Shown here in pieces: positions 6,397 to 11,591 of a stretch of DNA of 11,591 nucleotides (its first letter is position 1; every line of letters begins with the position of its first letter). Under the pieces are notes generated by a model. That model saw only the letters and a program-made list of their open reading frames with translations, was not told the origin of the DNA and made no database searches. The position numbers and the translations under genes were made by a program. The stretch lies in the NCBI GenBank assembly GCA_002440065.1, contig DJRK01000002.1, positions 20,261 through 31,851 on the forward strand, given 5' to 3'. Source of the stretch: Atopobium sp. UBA6362. Its GTDB lineage: Bacteria; Actinomycetota; Coriobacteriia; Coriobacteriales; Atopobiaceae.

Positions 6397-6501
6397 GTGA
6401 AGGCTTCACAATCAAAAAGGCCCAAATTGCAGGCTTCACATCGAGCCAAATGGATGCAATCGGCCGTTGTGAAGCCTGCACAATCGTTGTGAAGGCTTCA
6501 C
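6397..6501. promoter_or_regulatory. Array of four 13-bp palindromic operator-like sites (GTGAAG-G-CTTCAC)
   Basis: Perfect copies lie at 6397-6409 and 6489-6501; the latter extends to TGTGAAGGCTTCACA. One-sided variants lie at 6427-6439 (left half TTGCAG) and 6469-6481 (right half CTGCAC). Centres at 6403, 6433, 6475 and 6495 are 30, 42 and 20 bp apart, close to 3, 4 and 2 helical turns, so all four would face the same side of the DNA. The array starts 25 bp after the regulator's stop codon and lies about 200-300 bp before the start of the flavoprotein gene at 6200. The neighbouring PucR-type protein is the obvious candidate ligand, but that is inference. Confidence 0.75.
6420..6480 (-). terminator. 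Possible terminator of the regulator gene, overlapping the operator array
   Basis: The two variant operator copies are exact reverse complements over 13 bp (6428-6440 and 6468-6480), so a minus-strand transcript could fold them into a stem with a 27-nt loop. On that strand the stem is followed by ATTTGGGCCTTTTTG. The T-run is displaced by about 8 nt, which makes this a weak terminator candidate. No better one is seen after the regulator gene. Confidence 0.3.
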
Positions 6502-6525
6502 ATTCGCCGGGCTTGGAAGCTCGCG

Positions 6526-8082
6526 CTAGCGGTTCATGCCCTCCATGATCGAGGCCGAGAAGGACAGGGCGAGCCGGTCGTCCCCGTCCTTGAGGTCGAT
6601 GAAGAAGAGCTCGCGCACCTTGTTCATGCGGTAGAAGTACGTGTTGCGGTGCACGTTGAGCGCGGCGGCCGCCTCGGCGGGGCTGCCCGGGAAGCGCACG
6701 CTCATGATCGCCGTCTGCAGGTAGGCGGTGCCGTGCTCGCGGTCGTAGTCGGCCATGGCGACGACGCGCTTGTCGAGCATCATCTCGAGGCGGTCGAGCG
6801 ACCCCTGCACGCTCGCGAGCGCGGCGAAGCGGTGCTCCCAGAAGTAGTAGACCTTGCCGGACTTCTCGCCCTTGGCAACGCCGGCGAGGTCGCGGGCCTC
6901 CTTGAGGCGGCCCGGGCAGCGGGTCAGGTCGCGGAACGGCTCGCTGACGTAGGCGTCGAGCTCGTTGTTCGCGAGCATGCCCGTGAAGGCCTTGTTGCCC
7001 TGCAGCCGGCGCTGGGCGCGCGCGTAGTCGTCGTAGCCGGCCGTCTCGTTCTTGCCGATGGGCACGAGCACGATGAGGCAGTCCTCGCGGGCGCACCACA
7101 GGCAGTTGCGGATGGAGCGGGCCGCCATGGTGCCGATGCGCGCATGGTACTCCCTATCGGCGTTGCGCTGGCCTTGGATGACCGCGAGCACGTAGGAGAC
7201 GTCGAGCGTGAGGTTCGTGAGAAGGACCTGGGCCCGCATGGTCTCCTCGTTCACGAACGTGCCGTCCACGAGGTCCGAGAGCACCGAGGAGCCCGCCCCG
7301 ACCCGCTCGCCCGCGGCGCCCAGCCGGTCGATCATGATGCCCGAGAGCTGGGCCGCGTAGTCGACGAGTTCCAGGTCGAAGCCGGTGATGGGACGGTCCT
7401 TCTCGAGGACGTCGTAGCGCCCCATCTCGAGGTGGTGGTAGTAGATGATCGAGGTGACCCAGCGCCTGCCGTAGCGCAGGTTGCCCGAGATGAGCGAGTG
7501 GCGGGCGTGGCGCACGGCCGCGATCGTCCCGTCGCTCTCGAGCTCGTTGTTGACCTCCTCGGAAACGTAGCCCTGCGAGAGGACCTCCTGGACGTCGGGG
7601 GCGTCCTCGGGGAACTCGCCCGCCGTGGCGAGCACGCGCATGTCGGCGTTCGCGATGATGACGGGGTTTCCCAGGACCATCGAGGAGCGCTTCGCGAACT
7701 GGGTGAGGTCGTAGCTCGCGAGAAACGCGTCGAACATCCGGTCGCGCCTGAGCTCCAGGACGGCGCATTTGGCCGGGAGGTCGAGGAAGCTCATGCGGAA
7801 GTCGTCGTAGCCCGACTTGTGCGAGACGATGAGCGCGTCGCCCGCGGCGCGCGCGTCGTCGGGGATCTTGTGGCCCGCGTAGACCAGGAGCACCTGCTTG
7901 GGTCCCGGGGTCACGGAACCTTGGGCATAGTCCTCGTAGCGGCACAGGCGGCAGAGCCTCGCCTCGGGGGGAACGTTCATGTCGTACTCGGGGGTAAGGA
8001 GAACGTCCTCGTCCAGGAGGCCCTTGCGGCTCGAGCGTACTTCTCGGCACTCGAGCTCGTTCAAAACGGTCCTCAACTTCAT
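6526..8082 (-). CDS. PucR-family transcriptional regulator
   Basis: DNA-binding one-component regulator of 518 aa. The C-terminal end has the PucR/CdaR-type helix-turn-helix (residues ~470-492, EAAAALNVHRNTYFYRMNKV), the clearest feature. Residues ~295-440 fit the GGDEF-like middle domain of the family. The N-terminal ~290 residues look like an effector-sensing region, with a PAS/GAF-like stretch around 138-260; they are not confidently assigned and the ligand is unknown. Paired cysteines occur at C44/C47 and C327/C330/C335, so redox or metal sensing cannot be excluded. Start: the ATG at 8082 follows a GGGGGA stretch 6 nt upstream; an in-frame ATG at 8094 (four more residues) has a poorly spaced G-rich upstream. 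The gene sits between the two gene arms, divergent from the hydrolase operon and upstream of the redox genes, the usual position for a local regulator. Confidence 0.88.
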   Translation of the reverse strand: MKLRTVLNELECREVRSSRKGLLDEDVLLTPEYDMNVPPEARLCRLCRYEDYAQGSVTPGPKQVLLVYAGHKIPDDARAAGDALIVSHKSGYDDFRMSFLDLPAKCAVLELRRDRMFDAFLASYDLTQFAKRSSMVLGNPVIIANADMRVLATAGEFPEDAPDVQEVLSQGYVSEEVNNELESDGTIAAVRHARHSLISGNLRYGRRWVTSIIYYHHLEMGRYDVLEKDRPITGFDLELVDYAAQLSGIMIDRLGAAGERVGAGSSVLSDLVDGTFVNEETMRAQVLLTNLTLDVSYVLAVIQGQRNADREYHARIGTMAARSIRNCLWCAREDCLIVLVPIGKNETAGYDDYARAQRRLQGNKAFTGMLANNELDAYVSEPFRDLTRCPGRLKEARDLAGVAKGEKSGKVYYFWEHRFAALASVQGSLDRLEMMLDKRVVAMADYDREHGTAYLQTAIMSVRFPGSPAEAAAALNVHRNTYFYRMNKVRELFFIDLKDGDDRLALSFSASIMEGMNR

Positions 8083-8094
8083 GGCGTCCCCCAT

Positions 8095-8342
8095 CCGCCC
8101 GCCCCCGCGGGCCCAAAAAAGCGCTTCTCGCTCCTCGCTTGTTCAACCACACAATCATAACCTCTAGCTGCCGTTAGGCACCCGCAGACGCAACGAGGTG
8201 TTCACGGGTACCGCCCGCAGGGGCCCGCGAGGCCGGAAGTTTGGTATCCAGTCCAATGACCTTCTTGGCGCGAAAACAGAGAATCCTTACTCGAAGGTCC
8301 CGGACGCAATCGCGCTGCGAGGCGGCCGGGTGGGCAAAACCC
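8095..8342. other. Divergent intergenic region between regulator and hydrolase operon
   Basis: No gene seen. It must carry start signals for both directions. The best -10-like hexamer is TATGAT on the minus strand (8159-8154), but no matching -35 lies at the right distance. Other structure is slight: AAGCGCTT palindrome at 8119-8126, CCCGCAG repeated at 8181 and 8214, TTGG/CCAA halves at 8241-8256, and a 5-bp stem (8327-8331 with 8339-8343) touching the hydrolase ribosome site. The GTGAAGGCTTCAC site found after the regulator gene does not occur here. Confidence 0.4.
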
Positions 8343-8350
8343 GAGAGGAG
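8343..8350 (+). promoter_or_regulatory. Ribosome binding site of the hydrolase gene
   Basis: GAGAGGAG, 6 nt before the ATG at 8357; it fixes that start. Confidence 0.75.
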
Positions 8351-8356
8351 TTTTGA

Positions 8357-10168
8357 ATGTCCGAAGAGGAGTACAAGGGCATCTACAAGAAGATGACCTT
8401 CGGCGGCGAGGAGTTCGAGGTGCCCTTCGCCAAGGGCAATCCCGGCAAGTCCCGCGAGGAGCTCGACGAGATCAAGCGCCAGATGCGCGAGAACCCCGAG
8501 GCGGCCGGCGACGGCGAGATGGTCGCCACGATGGGCTTCTGCGCCAAGTACGACCCCCACACCTACATGACCGACATCCCCGGCGTCATGTGCGAGCGCG
8601 ACGTGGCCTGCGTGCTGCGCGACGGCACCACGATCTACGCCGACATCTACCGCCCGGCGAACACCACCGAGAAGGTCCCCGTCATCTGCGTCTTCGCGCC
8701 CTTTGGCAAGAACCCCTCCGAGGGCATGGACTCCTGGCAGCTCATGGGCGTGCCGCCCAAGACGGTCTCGCAGTACGCCAAGTTCGAGGCCCCCGACCCC
8801 GGCTACTGGTGCCACTACGGCTACGCCGTGGCCAACGTCGACCCGCGCGGCGTGGGCAACTCCGAGGGCGACGTCTACCCCTGGGGCTCCCAGGACGCCC
8901 AGGACGGCTATGACTTCATCGAGTGGGTGACGGCCCAGGAGTGGTGCAACGGCCGCGCCACGATGATCGGCAACTCCGGCGTCTGCATGGCCCACTGGCG
9001 CATCGCCGCGACCCGTCCGCCCCACCTCGCCTGCCTCGCCGCTTGGGAGGGCCAGGGCGACCTGTACCGCGAGAGCTACTTCTGCGGCGGCATCCCCAAC
9101 CCGGACTACGAGACCCACATCATCCAGGCCCTCGCCGTGAACAACTACATCGAGGACACGCCCAAGATGGTGGCAAAGTACCCGCTCATGAACGCGTACT
9201 ACAAGGACAAGATCGTCGACTGGAACAAGATCCGCATCCCGACCTACGTCACCGCCGGCTGGGTCCACCACCACCTGCGCGGCGCCTTCGAGGGCTTCCG
9301 CCGCATCCGCACGCCCAAGAAGTGGATGCGCGCCCACCGCGACTTCGAGTGGCCCGACACCTACACCCCGGCCAACATGGAGGACGTGCGCAAGTTCTTC
9401 GACCGCTACTGCAAGGAGATCCACAACGGCTGGGAGATGACGCCGCGCGTGCGCATCGACGTCATGGACGGCTATGACTACGACTACGCGAGCCGCCGCG
9501 CCGAGGACACCTTCCCCCTCAAGCGCACCCAGTACAAGAAGCTCTACCTCGACGCCGCGAACCACGCCGCCGGCTTCGAGGAGTACCCCGAGGAGTCCGA
9601 GGTCGTCTACGACCCCAAGACCGAGACCACGACGTTCACGTACCAGTTCACCGAGGACACCGAGATCACGGGCTACATGAAGCTGCACCTGAACGTCGAG
9701 TGCCGCGGCTACGACAACATGGACCTCTTCCCCTGGGTCATCAAGCTCGACCGCGACGGCAACTACGTGCCGATCCGCGTCATGGGCGCCCCGTTCCGCG
9801 GCGCGTGGGGGTTCCTCCGCTGCAGCCACCGCGACCTCGACCCCAAGTACGCCTCCGATTTCCAGCCCGTGCACTCGCACGAGAAGGAGGAGCGCATGAA
9901 GCCGGGCGAGATAGTCCCGGTGGACGTCGAGATGTACCCGCACTCCCGCTTCTGGCACAAGGGCGAGAAGCTCCAGGTCGTCGTCGCCGGCCGCTTCATC
10001 AAGACCGAGTGGTTCCACGACAACGACATGAACCACGAGACCGACAACGGCGACGGCATGCACGTCATCCACACCGGCGGCGAGCACCAGTCCTACCTGC
10101 AGATCCCGGTCGTCCCGCCCAAGTACCAGGTCGGCGACTACATCTGGCACGGCGACGAGAATAAATAG
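8357..10168 (+). CDS. CocE/NonD family (peptidase S15-like) alpha/beta-hydrolase
   Basis: Predicted serine hydrolase of 603 aa acting on an ester or amide; cytoplasmic, no signal peptide. Order of features: cap strand DVACVLRDGTTIYADIYRP (82-100), the family's VDPRGVGNSEG (161-171), the nucleophile elbow MIGNSGVC (203-210, Ser207), a helical lid (~230-290), a second catalytic region IPTYVTAGWVHHHLRG (294-309), MRAHRDFEW (324-332, candidate His327), and a C-terminal jelly-roll as in X-Pro dipeptidyl-peptidases (~385-600). Where family members usually have Asp or Asn after GGW-x, this protein has His304, so the triad looks changed. The first ~75 residues are a charged extension before the catalytic fold. 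The start is backed by GAGAGGAG. Codon use is extremely biased to C/G-ending codons, suggesting high expression. It is followed by the ACP gene after 48 nt with no terminator between, so the two form one operon. Substrate unknown; known relatives act on cocaine-like esters, glutaryl amides or peptides. Confidence 0.88.
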   Translation: MSEEEYKGIYKKMTFGGEEFEVPFAKGNPGKSREELDEIKRQMRENPEAAGDGEMVATMGFCAKYDPHTYMTDIPGVMCERDVACVLRDGTTIYADIYRPANTTEKVPVICVFAPFGKNPSEGMDSWQLMGVPPKTVSQYAKFEAPDPGYWCHYGYAVANVDPRGVGNSEGDVYPWGSQDAQDGYDFIEWVTAQEWCNGRATMIGNSGVCMAHWRIAATRPPHLACLAAWEGQGDLYRESYFCGGIPNPDYETHIIQALAVNNYIEDTPKMVAKYPLMNAYYKDKIVDWNKIRIPTYVTAGWVHHHLRGAFEGFRRIRTPKKWMRAHRDFEWPDTYTPANMEDVRKFFDRYCKEIHNGWEMTPRVRIDVMDGYDYDYASRRAEDTFPLKRTQYKKLYLDAANHAAGFEEYPEESEVVYDPKTETTTFTYQFTEDTEITGYMKLHLNVECRGYDNMDLFPWVIKLDRDGNYVPIRVMGAPFRGAWGFLRCSHRDLDPKYASDFQPVHSHEKEERMKPGEIVPVDVEMYPHSRFWHKGEKLQVVVAGRFIKTEWFHDNDMNHETDNGDGMHVIHTGGEHQSYLQIPVVPPKYQVGDYIWHGDENK

Positions 10169-10203
10169 GCCAACCGTAAGAACCGATCCAAACCCATCCC
10201 AAA

Positions 10204-10210
10204 AAGGAGA
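10204..10210 (+). promoter_or_regulatory. Ribosome binding site of the ACP gene
   Basis: AAGGAGA, 6 nt before the ATG at 10217. Confidence 0.75.
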
Positions 10211-10216
10211 CACATC

Positions 10217-10468
10217 ATGAACGAGTTCCAGGAAGAGGTCGTGGACATCCTCAAGGACAAGGCGGCCGACATCTTCGGCGTCGACCCGGCTACCCTCGAC
10301 GAGAACACGAGCTTCGTCGACGACCTGCACTGCAAGTCCGTCAACATCGTGCAGTTCGCGAGCGCCCTCGAGGACGAGTACGAGGTCGAGGTCCCCTACA
10401 TGCAGCTCAACAAGTGCAAGACCTTCCTCGACGCCGCCAAGTTCGTGGACGACGCCCTCTCCATGTAG
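10217..10468 (+). CDS. Acyl carrier protein
   Basis: Small acidic four-helix carrier of 83 aa, the usual ACP length. Helix I (EEVVDILKDKAADIFGV), the loop DPATLDENTSFVDDL and helix II (NIVQFASALEDEYEVEVPY) follow the family pattern. The phosphopantetheine serine is Ser41, but the classic Asp-Ser-Leu is Lys-Ser-Val here (HCKSVNIVQF), with Cys39 two residues before the serine. Changing the aspartate to lysine alters the face that meets the phosphopantetheinyl transferase and partner enzymes, which suggests a dedicated ACP rather than the housekeeping fatty-acid ACP. Lying between a hydrolase and a phosphotransacetylase, with no ketosynthase or ligase in view, it probably carries one acyl group in a specialised pathway (inference). 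A clear terminator follows 8 nt after the stop. Confidence 0.9.
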   Translation: MNEFQEEVVDILKDKAADIFGVDPATLDENTSFVDDLHCKSVNIVQFASALEDEYEVEVPYMQLNKCKTFLDAAKFVDDALSM

Positions 10469-10476
10469 CAACCCCT

Positions 10477-10523
10477 GGGCCCGCTGCCGCAAGAGCCCTT
10501 CTCGACGGCACCGGGCCCTTTTT
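10477..10523 (+). terminator. Intrinsic terminator between the ACP and phosphotransacetylase genes
   Basis: The 13-nt arms at 10477-10489 (GGGCCCGCTGCCG) and 10506-10518 (CGGCACCGGGCCC) pair with one C-C mismatch, loop of 16 nt, followed at once by TTTTTCT. It ends only 19 nt before the next start codon, leaving no room for a separate promoter after it. The downstream gene must depend on read-through, or on a promoter inside the ACP gene. Confidence 0.85.
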
Positions 10524-10542
10524 CTATGGAACGGAGCCAAGA

Positions 10543-11541
10543 ATGTCACTTATCCAGCAGCTCACCGAGGAGGCCAAGCAGGCCCCCAAGAAGCGCGTCG
10601 CCCTGCCCGAGTGCGAGGCCGTGAAGACCCTGCAGGCCGCCCGCCGCGTGCTCGACGACGGCATCGGCGTGCCCGTGCTCGTCTCCCCCGCCGACGTCAT
10701 CGCCGCGACCGCCGAGGAGGCCGGCGTGTCCATCGAAGGCATGGAGGTCGTCGACACCTCCGACGCCGACGCGCTCGAGGCGCTTGCCGGCCGCTTCATG
10801 GACGCCGGCAAGCCCCGCATGCTCTCCGCGAAGGGTATCCGCCGCAAGCTCAAGAACCCCATGTGGTGGGCCATGGTCATGGAGGAGCTCGGCGACGTCG
10901 ACTGCACCTTCTGCGGCCACGTGAACACGACGGGCGACGTCCTCATGTGCGCCCAGATGACCATCGGACTGGCGGAAGGCGTGGACGTCCCGTCAATCCT
11001 CGCGCTCGTGGAGACGCCCGGCTTCGAGGGCCCCGAGGGCAACGTGATCTGCTTCACCGACTGCGGCCTGAACCCCGAGCCCAACGCCTCCGAGCTCGCC
11101 TCCATCGCCATCAGCGCCGCCGACGGCGTCCGCTCCATCATGGACTGGGAGCCGCGCGTGGGCTTTTTGTCCTTCTCGACGAACGGTTCCGGCACGGGCG
11201 AGTCGGTCGACCGCGTGGACGAGGCCGTGAAGCTCGTGCACGAGCGCCGCGCCGACATCGCCGCCGACGGCGAGTTCCAGCTCGACGCCGCGATCGACCC
11301 CGCCGTGGCCGCAAAGAAGGTCAAGCGCGACAGCGACGTCGCCGGCCGCGCGAACGTGCTCGTCTTCCCCGACCTGAACGCCGCGAACATCGCCGTGAAG
11401 CTCATCCAACGCTTCGCCAAGGGCGCCGCGTACGGCCACACCCTGAACGGCTTCGCCAAGCCCGTCGCCGACTCGAGCCGCGGCGCCACCGTCGAGGAGA
11501 TCGTGGGCGACATCGCCATGCTCGTCCTCGCCGCCCGCTAG
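10543..11541 (+). CDS. pta: Phosphate acetyltransferase (or related phosphate acyltransferase)
   Basis: Family enzyme that exchanges an acyl group between a thioester (normally acetyl-CoA) and phosphate, giving an acyl phosphate for ATP formation; cytoplasmic. The 332-aa length equals the short single-domain Pta/EutD form. Visible motifs: LPE at the N-terminus (21-23), VGFLSFSTNGSGTGES (206-221), GEFQLDAAIDP (243-253), AGRANVLVFPDLNAANI (267-283), and the catalytic SSRGATVEEI (311-320; Ser312 and Arg313 match the Ser-Arg pair of characterised enzymes). Several positions depart from the consensus: DCTFCGHVNTTG in place of the usual ADG-x-V-x-G stretch, ANI for GNI, YGHTLNG for the common GP-x-x-x-G, and Glu319 where Asp is usual. 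The ATG at 10543 has CGGAG 6 nt upstream; the earlier open frame from 10414 overlaps the ACP gene and is rejected. Next to an ACP, an acyl-ACP or longer acyl substrate is possible. No acetate kinase gene lies in view. Confidence 0.87.
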   Translation: MSLIQQLTEEAKQAPKKRVALPECEAVKTLQAARRVLDDGIGVPVLVSPADVIAATAEEAGVSIEGMEVVDTSDADALEALAGRFMDAGKPRMLSAKGIRRKLKNPMWWAMVMEELGDVDCTFCGHVNTTGDVLMCAQMTIGLAEGVDVPSILALVETPGFEGPEGNVICFTDCGLNPEPNASELASIAISAADGVRSIMDWEPRVGFLSFSTNGSGTGESVDRVDEAVKLVHERRADIAADGEFQLDAAIDPAVAAKKVKRDSDVAGRANVLVFPDLNAANIAVKLIQRFAKGAAYGHTLNGFAKPVADSSRGATVEEIVGDIAMLVLAAR

Positions 11542-11547
11542 CGCAGC

Positions 11548-11564
11548 TTTTGGGGACAGGTTCG
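11548..11564 (+). repeat. TTTTGGGGACAGGTTCG motif after the last gene
   Basis: This 17-nt string resembles the TTTGGGGACAGGTT words that often occur around REP-type elements and their Y1 (RAYT) transposases in many bacteria. Only one copy lies in the window, close to its end, followed by an A-rich tract with a short CTCA-TT-TGAG palindrome. A neighbouring mobile element beyond the right edge is possible but not shown. Confidence 0.3.
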
Positions 11565-11591
11565 AAAAATGCTCATTTGAGTAAAAAACGA

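Noticed and set aside
6201..6449. N-terminal extension of the iron-sulfur flavoprotein (83 residues)
   Set aside because: It would run through the palindromic regulatory sites. The family's flavodoxin strand starts at the ATG at 6200, preceded by GGAGAGGGG.
6397..6501. CRISPR array or mobile-element ends
   Set aside because: The repeated unit is only 13 bp and palindromic, spacers are 7-29 bp and unequal, and no cas or transposase gene is nearby. Operator sites explain it better.
8230..8342. Riboswitch or attenuator before the hydrolase
   Set aside because: Only a 5-bp stem near the ribosome site and loose GC pairing are visible; no known riboswitch core was recognised.
10414..10542. Longer phosphotransacetylase starting inside the ACP gene
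   Set aside because: The added 43 residues overlap the ACP in another frame and cross the terminator stem. The ATG at 10543 has its own ribosome site and begins the normal family N-terminus.
8174..10549. 791-aa minus-strand open frame opposite the hydrolase and ACP genes
   Set aside because: Low-complexity antisense shadow. It runs across two genes and their intergenic spaces and shows no recognisable motif.

Overview
The window is GC-rich (by eye well over 60%), with third codon positions almost always C or G. It carries the kind of soluble flavoprotein and iron-sulfur gene set, with a PucR-type regulator, that is typical of anaerobic gut Actinobacteria of class Coriobacteriia (Eggerthellales/Coriobacteriales). 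That placement is inferred from gene content and base composition; there is no rRNA or other marker gene here.

Layout. The left 8.1 kb reads on the minus strand, in transcription order: a PucR-family regulator (8082-6526), a 325-bp regulatory gap holding four copies of a 13-bp palindrome, an iron-sulfur-flavoprotein-like NAD(P)H/FMN protein with a zinc-ribbon-like tail (6200-5202), a strong intrinsic terminator, a dyad-rich promoter region, an FAD oxidoreductase of the fumarate reductase/ketosteroid dehydrogenase superfamily (4932-3427), a structured 170-bp spacer, a 710-aa NuoG-N-terminus/GltD-like diaphorase fusion (3256-1124), and a NuoF-C-terminus-like ferredoxin protein (1105-32). The right 3.2 kb reads on the plus strand, divergent from the regulator: a CocE/NonD (S15-type) alpha/beta-hydrolase (8357-10168), a small acyl carrier protein (10217-10468), a terminator, and a phosphate acetyl/acyltransferase (10543-11541).

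How the parts may work together (inference). The two left-most genes look like an NAD(P)H-oxidising module built from complex-I and glutamate-synthase parts. NAD(P)H would enter at the GltD-like FAD domain, because the NuoF-like partner has no FMN/NADH domain. Electrons would leave through many Fe-S centres to the FAD reductase, which has no signal peptide, haem domain or membrane anchor and so should act in the cytoplasm. The divergent operon pairs a hydrolase with an ACP and a phosphotransacetylase, which suggests acyl release or transfer (acyl-ACP or acyl-CoA to acyl phosphate). The regulator between the two arms may control both. Neither the substrate nor a direct link between the arms can be read from the sequence.

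The most distinctive signals are the four-site palindrome array at roughly helical spacing, the changed cluster ligand in the NuoF-like protein, the altered catalytic or binding motifs in the hydrolase, ACP and PTA (three neighbours in one operon), and a terminator squeezed between the ACP and PTA genes.
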